Positions 21,345 through 33,300 of a DNA stretch of 64,000 bases are shown here, piece after piece (the first letter of the stretch is position 1; each line of letters begins with the position of its first letter). The notes beneath the pieces were generated by a model. It did not search any database, was not told the origin of the DNA, and was given only the letters and a program-made list of their open reading frames with translations. The translations under genes and the position numbers were made by a program. This DNA is from Cristatella mucedo (taxonomy: Eukaryota > Bryozoa > Phylactolaemata > Cristatellidae). Location of the stretch: the NCBI GenBank assembly GCA_009760855.2, contig WPIO01000057.1, positions 416,001 to 480,000 on the forward strand. The letters are read 5' to 3'.

Positions 21345-24300
21345 GTAAGTGGCCAGATGCATCCTTTATTCTTCACAGTGTGTATCTGCAACTGGATACT
21401 CAAAAGAGTACTGCTAGACACTATCATCGCTCCAAAGCACTCATTTGAGTTTCTAGGGGGAAAATTCATCGTCTGCCACCGGACTATGCCTGGGTGCAGT
21501 CTATCCTGGATCAGAATGAGATGGAAAGCACTTGTTACGTGCATCTTAACTTTAGGTTATACCAGCCAGATTCATCAGCTGATGCTGATGCTGTCATATT
21601 CTCTGCTGTTAAAGACGTTGGCTATCAATAATTACCTTTGTGTAGTGTTATTTATTGAAAAACATATTGAAATAGCCGGAATATATAACATATTGCCTGA
21701 CTGTTGTAGCTTATTGACCAGCCCTGCAGTCGTTGTGAATACCTACTCGGCTGCCCCTTCTCACAGTAAATTCGTGTTTTCTTTAGTCCAAAATTAATAC
21801 AATATGAAAGGGACATCACAATCTTGAAGGAGGGGCTATATATCGTTTCGGACGTGATTGTAACCAAAAGCTCCCGGCAGAATTGAAATGTCATAATGAA
21901 GCCTTCGGTGCATATTTTAACCTCGAATCGTGAGCCACAATGTACCAATTTTATCGGTTGAGCTATTTAATTCGTCTACCAGCTTGCACATCCAGAATGC
22001 ACTTACCCAGATCCAAATGCATGAACCTCAAGATGCTTCTTCCGAGCCCGGCACAGCCCTCTGGGCACCGCTACCGTCAGACATGTAGCAAAGGCCGAGC
22101 AGCAAGTGTCTTATTTCAGACATCGAACATGTTGTTCACAAAGAAGCCAAGCTGGACTGGATTACTAACTATGCACGTCGCCGGCAGATAGAGGATACCT
22201 ATCCTCTCTCTCTCTCTCTCTCTCTTGTTCACGTACCAGCCATCTTTTTATTGGCATGCACGTGGCTCGTTTTCGCACCGTGCCTGCAGATTTAACTGCC
22301 ACATGCCATTGTCTATTCCGATACGTTCGACAGTTGGAAGCAGGTTAGGTGAATAAATAGATAGATAACTCGACTGACAGGGCTCACCTTAAAGTTCTTA
22401 AGCTGACCCACAAGGCCCGCCACGGCTTCGCTCCTTCGTACCTAGCTGAACTGCTGCATCAGTTTCAGCCTGTTCGCGCCATCAGGTCCTGTGTGGACAA
22501 TAAATTAGCTGTCCCATTCCTCCGCTTAAAGACAGTTGGCGACAGAAGCTTTAGCTCTGCAGGTCCTAGACTGTGGAACTCGCTTCCACAATTCTTACGC
22601 AACGACATCTACTCTCCAACTGCCGACTATGGCACATCTTTTTCAGCGGTCCTGAACTGCTACTTCTATGCTACTCACTACCTCAACAGCTCTCCTGACT
22701 CTGCTATGCTTCCCACTTTCTCTTTGTTTCGTGAGACGAAGTCTGTTAGCTACCGAATGCGTACCGAAAGCCGCTTAGGCTGATAGTGTGCTACACAAAA
22801 CTCTCCTGCATAACACCCACATGATCTTAATGACTTTGTGGAGTTACAGGCGGAGATACATGACATTACATTACTTACCACGGGCCATTGTCAAGCTCTG
22901 AACCCCCGACAGCAGGCAGCAGCTAGGTTTAATCGATTGGCAGGGCTCGAGTGCTATTTTTCACTCGTCAGCCAGTCATCAGCCGCAAGCCGCAAGTCAT
23001 AGTCCAGCCCTAAACCTCTCCACATCAGGCTGCAGCTTAGGTGAATGGATGCCTCCAAGACCCATCGTTCTAGGCCACATTTTCTTGTACACAGCACTGG
23101 ACACTTGGTTTTTTACTCAAAGGAATTGCGGCCCGATGAGCCGTTGCTTTAAACTATTGACGCAGTACTGCTGTTCCATGGTTTAATACATCTCCTGTTT
23201 GAGGAAGCAGGATGGAGCCACCATGTAGACATAGTTGGCTATCCTTCCATTCGACTTGCAGTGAAGGCACCCGTGCCACATTTCCGGTCGAGATTCTTCG
23301 TCCACGCATACAAAATCTCAAGATAAAGGGACTATGCCACCAGCGACTTTAGCCCTAGGGCTTCTTTCAGCCATATCACAAAATACTGAAGATGTCACAT
23401 TAGAGCCGGCTTCACATCGCTTTAGTAAGTGCCGTGTGTCAATGGCGGCTGCACATACCAGCAGAGTCTACTTGTGGAATAGTCTTGTGAGCTAAGTGGC
23501 GAAGGCTGCACATGCAGTGGTTACGATAATAATAATAACAATAATGCACTTGGTAAAGTGCCCTCAGGCAACTCGATCTCTTTCTAGGCGCTTTACGTTT
23601 TCGGCAAAGGGAAACGCGTTTGAATGGTGAGTAATATCATGCTTGATAAACAACATGAACATGGTTAGGGGTGGCATGCACATGGGCAGCATGCAAGTTG
23701 GGTTAGTGGCAGCATGAACAGTGTCAGCACTCACATTCAATGGACGAATCACATGGATCCACTAAATTACGTCCCATAAAGTGTTTTTAAGTTCTTTTTA
23801 AATGTGTTCAAGACAGTTGATGTTGTAATTCAAGTCACGAGTGACTTCCAGTCTTCGGGAGCATACGAATTGAACGCACGGTCTCCAAAAGATTTGAGGT
23901 TTGTACGAGGTATTGGTAAGCCGTTGGATTCCGAAAGGCTAGTGGTACGAAGCTTGGCCTGGTGGGGCAGTTAATCTCAGAGATAGGCTGGAGCCGAAGA
24001 ATGAAGTGACCTAAAATTGAGCACCAAAACCTTGAAGTCAATCCGTAGCGTGACTGGCAGCCAGATCAGGTCGGCGAGAAGTGGTGTGACGTGGCAACTG
24101 CGACGCTCACAACAGACAAGCCTAGCTGCAGATTTTTGCTCCAGCTTTAAGCGCCTGATGGCACATGCCGGTAGGCCAGCCATTAGTGCCGGTAGGCCAG
24201 CAAAATCTAGGTGTCATGTTCCAAAGTGACTTAATGTAATGTAATGTAATGTATCTCCATCAGTAACTCCACAAAGTCATAAAGACCATGTGGGTGTTAC

Positions 24301-27300
24301 GCAGGAGAGTTTTGTATAGCACACTCACAGCCTAAGCGGCTTTCGGCACGCATTCGGTAGCTAACAGACTTCGTCTCACGCAAGAAAGAGAAAGTGGGAA
24401 GCATAGCAAAGTTAGGAGAGCAGTTGAGGTAGTGAGTAGCATAGAAGTAGCAGTTCAGGACCGCTGAAAAAGATGTGCCATAGTCGGCGGTTGGAGAGTA
24501 GATGTCGTTGCGTAAGAATTGTGGAAGCGAGTTCCACAGTCTAGGACCTGCAGAACTAAAGCTTCTGTCGCCAACTGTCTTTAAGCGGAGGAATGGGACA
24601 GCTAATTTATTGTCCACACAGGACCTGAGGGCGCGAACAGGCTGAAACTGATGCAGCAGTTCAGCTAGGTACGAAGGAGCCAAGCCGTGGCGGGCCTTAT
24701 GGGTCAGCCTAAGAACTTTGCTCTGTATCCTCTGCTCAACCGGCAACCATCCTAGCTCTTTCAGCAAAGGTGACACGTGCTCAAACCGCTGGGACTTGAA
24801 GACCAGCCTTGCAGCCATATTCATAGTCTGCTGTAGTGGCATAATAGCTTTCTTTGGTAGCCCAGCCAAAAGGGAATTACAATAATCAAGCCGAGACAGA
24901 ACTAAAGAGCTAGTTAAATTTTTTACAAGCCACTGTGGGAGACAGCTTCTAATCTTGGATAGGGATCGGATGTGATGGCTAGCTGTAGAGGCAGTCTTCT
25001 GAATGAAGCTTTTGCAATTGAGGCAGCTGTCGAACACGACACCTAGATTTCGAGCACGTGGTGAAGGTCGCACAATAGCATCACCTATTAGAACAGCAAA
25101 GCCTTGTAATCCAGACACACGCTTAGGGTGTCCTATGAGAAGCAGTTTGGTTTTATCGTCATTTAATTTCAGGAAGTTTTCCGACATCCAGGATCGAATA
25201 TCGGCAAGGCAAGCATTCAGTTTCTCAGTTGCTGCAGCAGATTCCGACTTATCCTATCGTTAAACGACCACATTAGCTCCACAATCAAGTCTGCATACTT
25301 TCAGATACAAAACATTGCTAAAATTCAGGTTTGCTTCGATAAAGAGACCACGTCTAAGTTGGTCGATGCATTTGTGACATCCCGACTTTAGTTTTGTAAC
25401 TTGCTGCTTGCTGACCTACCGGCATATGCAATCAGGCGATTACAGCTTGTGCAAAACTCTGCAGCTAACTTTGTCAGTCGTGGACGTCGTAGCTGTCACA
25501 TCACACCACTTCTCGCCGACCCGCACTGGCTACCAGTCAATCAACGGATCGACTTCAAGGTGTTGTCATTCACTTCTAGTAATAATAACAATAATAATAG
25601 TAATAATTCACTTGATAAAGCGCCCTCAGAGAACTCAATCTCTTTCTAGGCGCTTTACATTGGCCTCGAAGGGAAATGAAATTAAATGGTCAGTAATATC
25701 AGGCTTGATAAACAAACAACATGAATAACATGGCTATGGGTGACATGCACAGGGTCAGTATGCAAATGATGTTAGTGGCAGCATGCACAGTGTCAGCACG
25801 CATAAGCACATGAAGGACGAATCACGGGGACTCACTGAATGCTGTCCTAAATAGGTGTGTCATTAAAGTTCTTTTTAAATGTGGTCAAGTCAGGGGATGC
25901 TCTGACGCAAGTTAGGATGGAGTTCCAAGCTTTGGGAGCATACGAACTAAATGCAAGGTCTCCAAAGGATTTGAGGTTTGTACGAAGTATTGGTAGACTG
26001 TTGGATTCCAGGTCCCTTCATTCTTTGGCTCCAGCCTTTTTCTTAGGTCTACTGCCCCACCAGGCCAAGCTTCGTACCACCCGCTTTTCGGAATCCAGCA
26101 GGAGCATAGGCATTCATAGTACGAACGATTAAATAAATTTTCGGCATTAACCAGCCAAGTCCTCATTTGCTCTCGGTGTTCGACCTTAAAATAGTTTATA
26201 TTAGGTTATATTCACACGCAAATATATTTCAGATAGGATCCTGGCGACAGCAATACCCTAATGTTGTAAGTGACGCCCTTTTGGTCATGTAAAAATGCTT
26301 TCTCATTTAACAGCTTCTTTTGTATATCGACAGAAGAGCCTTGATGGGGGTCACTACCACTTGCAGTGGCAACACAGGGTTACCTACCGCAGGATTCAAA
26401 CCCACGACCTTGGGATCGAGGTCGTGAAAAGAAACCACCTTACCCATCACGGTTCACCGTTACTGATTATGGAACTTATTTTTAATATTAGCGGCCCGTG
26501 CACCTGTCGCTGTCCTGAGGTACATAAGAGATGTCCAACCACAAACAAAGGCTACTAAAGCCCGGCTACATGACACAAAGCCAGGAATATGGAATGGGAA
26601 ATATTGTCATGTCCGCTTGGCCTGCCGTCCAGCTCTGATTATGCAATCGCATTTTAGGAATATTATACTTACTTCGGACGCCGATTACTACATCCAACTT
26701 GTTGGTTCGAGTCTGAATGACGTGGGTCCAGCCTATGCAACGAAATTTATTGTCTTGGCTTCTGTCAGTGACCTTGGTGGTTCAGGAACTCGGTCAAAGG
26801 TGGATCTCACTTTGAATGGTAAGTCTGGCATTTAGAATTGTTTTTAGATTGTACCTGAGCTATTTGCATAAACTGTGTACAGAAATCTTCGGCGGCTACA
26901 GCCGCGTATTCTATTGGATTAGCCACGAATTTTTTAAAGAGGCTTCCAATAGGAGGCTATGGCCGCGACCTTGCCCGAGGCAGACAACCATAGGGAGCAG
27001 AAACCCCCAAATAAGTGTGTGCACCCGACTTGGAGATATACCTGCTTGGCACTCAATCGCTACATCCGAGGTATTCCCTGCTTTCATTTTCTAGACTTTA
27101 TGTGTTTTTTTCTGGTCATACCCAGGGGCATTGCTCAGCAGTAACAAAGCACACCGGTGCTTCCACCAGCGTCACTCGGGTGCTGTAATCGGAAATTCAT
27201 TGTTTCAGCCGCTCTCGATGGGAAAACTGCTCAGGTTCGAGAGCAGATATACTAAGCTGGGCTGCTGAATCACCTGCTATTGCTGAAGTTCTAAACAGAT

Positions 27301-30300
27301 CGGCATAGCGTTTCTTTTTACAGATGCATTAGGAGAAGCTACCGGCTTCTTGCGGGCTGTTGAGGGTGGTACATCGAAGGTTCACAGGTTCTAAGATGTT
27401 TCCGCAGAGCGGCTCTACCGGCGTGTAGCTGCTGTTTAAAGTACTGCTAGTGCGGTTCTGCGTTCGAGCATTCAGCTAGCACGGTCAGGGTCGGTCTCCT
27501 GTGTGTGGAGGCTATCGTACTCAAGGTAGTACGACCTTATTTCAGGAGGCTTAAAACAACAGATCGCCTTTAGAAAAGTCAAAAGAGCGTAAACTTTGAT
27601 GGACAATCTAATACTCCAAAGTGGTTACAAATTACTTTTACGAGAAGTAGACCTAAAGAGCCGTCCTATAAAGGGGCTGAGTAGGTAGCCTGCCGCTTTA
27701 AATCACTTCTCCAGACGGTACCTACTCATGTCTTTTAGATCTTCGGTACCAGATCTTCTGCGTTGAGCGCTTTTATTGCAGAAAGGTGCAGCTAAACGCT
27801 TTTTAAATTTCCGGAGCCCTTTATATTGTAGATGACGCTTTCTGAGGCTTCCGGTTGCAGCTTCCACAGCGTCTGTATTTAGACTCCCCGAACAATTGGG
27901 AGATAAACGCTACTTTAGATGGGGTGAGGAGCTGGTCGTTCGCCGCAGAATAGCAGTTAGTTTATGAATAAACAAAGAAGCTCATGCTGGAGGCTGATAA
28001 GTAAGTGACAGTGCGACCCAAACAGGCCCACAGAGAAGGCACGATGACATTTATCCGTGATCATCCTGGGACTTCCTTGCTTCTCTGCACAGCTTGGAGA
28101 TGCCAAGAACTGCATTTTTTGCACGAATCCCTAATAGAGCTCTGGGAAAACTTAATCTCTATCCAGGTGCTTTACAAGTCCCTACAAAAAAATCAATACC
28201 CTGCGGTTGGTGCCATGTATGGTATCGTTTACAGACTGGCAAGCAAGAGTAAATAAATATCCTTCTTAGGGCCTCATAAAAAGAAAACGCAAGAAAACGG
28301 GCAACTCGTTAGCAAGACTAATAGTTTGCACCGAATCGTGATAGCTAGCTGTAGAAGCAGTCTTCTTAATGAAGCTTTTAAATTTTAGGCAGCTTTCGAA
28401 ATTGAAACCTAAATCTCGAGCACGTGGTGATGGTCTTACTACAGAATCACCTATTAGAAGAGCAAAGCTGCAATGGATTTCGACGGTTTGAATGACATGG
28501 ACCTTGATCACTTGTCCCAGAGGTTGAATATAAAGGCAGAGCAGCAAGGGACCGAGGACGGACGCTTAAGGGATTCCACAGGTGACTCGTCTCGTGGGTG
28601 AGACATGACCCCATGTGACACGGATTGAACACGATTAAACAAGTGCGATTTAAACCACGCCAGTGCCTCGTCTACCAGACCGAACGTTGTTCCTAATTGT
28701 TCAAGTCGAACATCGTGATCAATGGTGTTGAAGGCAGCTGACAGATCTAGCAGAGCTAGGGCAGTGATATTCTTGTCATCATTGCCATGGTAGAAGTTTA
28801 ATTGTTAACACGGAGGAGTGCAGTTTCAGTGGATTGTTGCCTCTTGAACTCTGATTTATTTGTTTCTGACATTTCGTTCTTTTTAATAAGTTCAACCAGC
28901 TGCTTCGCGACAATTTTTTAAGAATCCTTAACAAGAAAGGAATAAGTGAAACTGGGTGATAGTTTGTAAGGACAACTGCATCTAATTCGGGCTTTATAAG
29001 TATGGGTCGAACGATTGCCGATTTGAATGACTAGGGTACTGTTACCAAAGAAAGCCTTTGAAATTTAATAGATCTGCGTCAGACCCCGAGTTCTTGAAAC
29101 GACGTTCAAACCTGCTTTTGAAATCTCTTTGCAAATCAATAGGAATCTCTACGACTCTGTACATGGATAGAATGAACGGGAGCGTGCTTATCAAGAGCAT
29201 TCCTGAGTGTCGTGTTCACTTCCTCAGTGAGGGTATCGAGGCGTTGGTCGAGTCTGGGTACACATCAAGAAGACCTGCACCTCAAACAGATTTTTAAAAT
29301 GTGTGTTTATCAATGCGTTGTATAAGTTCGACATTACCCTGTACGTACAAGGGAGCGTGAGCAGTAAAGGAGACCAAGCAACAATCCGAGAGGGTCAGCA
29401 GACACACTATAAGGTCAATGGGAAGAAAATCTTGGTGATCACGAGGTCTAGAATACGATCTCCGACGTGGGTCGTATGATTAACGTGTTGAACCAATGGG
29501 AATTCTCCGGAAGGTAAAAAAATGAGTGGGCCTGGCTGTTGCTAGGGTTTTCAACATGAATAGTAAAGTCTCCAGAAATCAGTAACGGCCTGTCACACAC
29601 AAATATTTTAGTGAGGTACTCGGAAGACTCCTCTCCAAGCAAGTTCAGACGAACAGAAGGAGGTCGGTATATTACAACAGTGAGAGGCATTGTCTTTGAT
29701 GATGAAATGATTGCAACTAATTCAAGCGATGGTCCATGCGAAAAACTGCACATCCTACAGCCAAACGATCTACAAACTCTGACTTGAGCTGTGCAGCTAC
29801 ACTGCAGACCTAAGACCAGACGAGACACGCTGAGCTTTTGCACTAGCTGCCGGCTGGCAAGATGGGGGCGCTGGCTAGAAGTCCTCATAATGCTTATAGG
29901 GCTGCATATGTCGGAGGGCTGTTCAAATTGATTGCACCATCTTATTTGCATTTCAAAGAGAGAAAAAAGAGTCATTCGGGTTGTGCTGATTTTAGATTAA
30001 GTTCAATCTATTTTCCTACCAATCCTAGCACAATTAAGGTTGACCCTGGAGGATGCTATAAGATTTTCTCGGTTTAAGTCGTGGCAAGAAAATGGTATGC
30101 TGGGTAACAGTCGCGCCGTCTATTTTTGTTCACACTCCTAGCGCTAAATGAACAGCAGCAATCTGCACTAATGCTACTGCGAGCTGCGGCCCTTTCACCC
30201 CTTGTAGGAACCGAAGGTTCGAGCGATCCTCTTACGATTAACGACATTATGGCCTTCAAACTGCGATCCGGAGAGACGAGCATCAATGTCTTTGATCAGC

Positions 30301-33300
30301 TGGACCTGGGAGAAATCCTGACCGTCGACATCCAGCTGCATCCTCCAATTGTCGCCGATAGACTTCACCTTCAATTCATTGTGGTGGTGGATGTAAATAA
30401 GAAGAAGGTGTACATTTTCCCATGCTATAGCTGGATTGCTCACCAGAAGACACTTCGGACCGCAACAGGTAGGAAGCAATAGGGCTAGAGTTTAAGCTCT
30501 GAGCTGGTTGATTTGCAGTACGATTCAATTTGCAGTCATGTGAATCCAATCTCTACTTTTTTGCAAGGTCGTCATCTCGAAAGATAAAGTTTCTTAATTT
30601 TTTTGATTTTTTGCCGTTTCTAGATGGTAGGGAGCTTGAGAGTTTGCCGAGGCTAATAATATTGCAACATTTGTGTTACACCCTAATATAAATCAATCAC
30701 ATAATCCTATCGAACTTTACACTTACGTATGTCAATCAGTTAATCATACTATGCCCAGTGTCAGCAGGCACATGTGCACAGAGGCTAATCAAGTGGGTGG
30801 TGGAAATTCAGTAAATAGTTTGTAGGTTTCTATTTTTCATCAAATCGAAGAGATCGTTATGCCAGTAGGTAGTGATTTCCTTGCTTCCGTAGCCTACGAA
30901 CAGAAGAACTTAGTGCACAGTGTCCCAAGGACTAAATGTTCGTTAGAGACACAGCTTGATGATTTGAGTTTGAAGTGCTAGTGGTGTGATGCTACGTCTG
31001 CCATATGTAATAAATGCTTTATCTGCCATCTTTCCAGCCTCCCTCATTTTTAATGAGACCAACTCCAAGCTGCTGGAGCAGAGGCGGTCTGAATTGAAAG
31101 AGCGGCAAAAGGAATTTAAATGGGGAGCAAACGAAAGATATGCCGGCTTTCCGGGCTATACCGATGCAGAGAGAAGCCAGGATGTTCCACTGAATGTTCA
31201 ATTTGCCGATGTTGACAAGTTCAGCTTCAAAGGTGCCGTTCAACAAGCTGCCTTACAATTTCAATTTCAAGCTATCGCTACAAAAAAGGAAGCCATCCCA
31301 GATTTCGAAGGATTCCTAGCCATGGCTAAAGGTAATGCCACCAGCGTGACGTCGTCCACGACGCGACGACTAGCGTTTTTGGGCAGCGCGACAGCAGTGA
31401 ATTATGCTATCTATAAGATTGAGCTACTCGACAGGTATGGGAAATCAAGGCGACGATGAGCTCGTGATGAAAATGGTGTTCAGCAACTGGACCAGAGATG
31501 AAGAGTTCGGCAGACAGTTTCTAAACGGCCACAATCCAGTTGTGCTGCAGAAACTTACGGAGATCCCTGCCAAGTTTCCAGTTCAAACAGAGTTGGCAGA
31601 ACAAGGAGTGAACTTATCGGTAGGTCTGCAGCAGCTGCAGTTGTTAATCCATTCAGTTTTTAGCCTCCTCTCTTCCTTGCTGTGCAGCTCCTAGCTGCTT
31701 GCTCCATTTATCTATCCTTGATTTTCTTGTTCAGCGAGCTGAGTAAGTCGTAAAAAGGAGCATATTTGAAGAACCTGAAAACAGTTTTAGTTCTCTTGAA
31801 TGCAATACAATATTTATTTATTATTTTTATAATTACTGTTATTATATACCCGTTCCTTCGTCAATGCCTACATTAGGGCTGGGTATTTCCCATCTCATGG
31901 CTGTTATGACTCAACGCCAACGTTAGTGCCGTACATTTAAACGACAAAATCCAATCAATGTATTCTAAATATTTTCTAATATTATAAATTAATAATTGAT
32001 ATTTAATAAAAATGGTCAATTAATTCAAAATTTCCTCGCAAGGGTGATTCTATTGAGGAGACATAGTTGCGGTTAGGAAGAAAACGCAGTACTGTGATTA
32101 GTGCTAACGTTGTATTACACTAGCAGCTGTTAGATCGTCTGCACGCGTTACAAAGAGGTGTACATGTCTCCAAGCATTTCGGCTAGCTGAGGTAAGGAGT
32201 GCAAATACATATCAAGTTGAAGCGTATAGTTAAAGTGGGAACGGAATGAGAAAGCTCGTAAGAACTTTGATGACACAGGAGTAAAATAGCCAAATCTATG
32301 CCAAACACAGGTTACACAATTTTTGAAGAGCGAGAAATAGTTTCAGCCCTGCAGACATGCTTCAAAATGACCTAATATATGTACCTCAGAATAGCTACTT
32401 TACTCGTGATCTTTCGATAGTCGAAGTATTGTTTATGGTAAAACAAAGGCTAGTAGAAGAGGCCGACGGTCGCAGCTCATTTCTCATAATGGCAGCTACA
32501 AAATACAACAGTTCTGTTGTTGTTATCGCGAGGGGGTGTGTTAGTCTTCAGCAGAACTACTCAGGTAGCTGGTCATAACCGCACTGTAATTTAAACACAT
32601 ATATAATTCATTTATTGCCCAAAGAGAACTTATTCTGTATTCAGGCGCTTCTCATATGCCGCGGGACTCGACCCCACAACCATCGGTCAGACCATGGTCG
32701 GGGCGAGCACCTAAGCTTGTTCCATGCTGGCCAATACGTTGCTAAGCCTTTCTTGTCATTATGCAGCTTAAATTAACTCGCCATTTTTATGTGGCATAAA
32801 GTTGTTTTGTAAAGTTTTTGGGCAGTAAAAATGCTTGAATCAGTGATTCCGTTTAGTGCACTAGACCACGAATAGGATGCCAAACCATTCTCTAAATGCT
32901 AAATTTATCTTTTTAAGCAGTAGCACATGAGGCTTCAAATCTTTGAAAGTGGATGGAACACCAGCTAACAAGTTTTTCTGACACACAGGTCTGGCGCTTT
33001 ATTATAATAAGAAGAAATTTTAGTATTGATTCCACACCATACGAGAAATTGATGAGTTTGTGTGCAGTGTGCCTACACAAAAAAGAAACATGTCAACTGG
33101 CTAGTGCTACCACAAAAAAGTACAGTGCATTCTGATGTAGAGCATGCAATAAAGAATTGGTAAGCGTCCGTTTGGTGCTTGCTGAGCTGGAGGTGACTGT
33201 ATTCATTAGCTGATTCAAAAGCCTCATTTACATAGTAGCTCAGGAGCCCGTGTGGAATTTTTTCCACGGTCAGTAGTCAAGTAAGGTTTACCTGCTGTTG

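Larger units (their letters stand above)
24202..26105 (+). mobile_element. LINE-alpha RT fragment broken by two later insertions
   Basis: Three + strand pieces, 24202-24232, 25263-25581 and 26010-26105, are consecutive parts of one RT sequence (NLGVMFQSD, then TTSKLVDAFVTS to NQRIDFKVLS, then RSLHSLAPAF). LINE-beta (24233-25262) separates the first two; a reversed LINE-alpha (25582-26009) separates the last two. Confidence 0.8.

Noticed and set aside
21263-21347. Alternative frame of the first LOX exon (GYFEIRFVKLPQAK-like, ending in TGA)
   Set aside because: It looks protein-like, but it ends before the donor, and LOX-2/LOX-3 differences change amino acids here, while the only difference in the ATG frame is synonymous. 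The ATG frame also joins exon 2 in phase.
32357-32578. 73-codon ORF in LOX-2 intron 5
   Set aside because: The interval is absent from copy 3 and the sequence shows no conserved feature.
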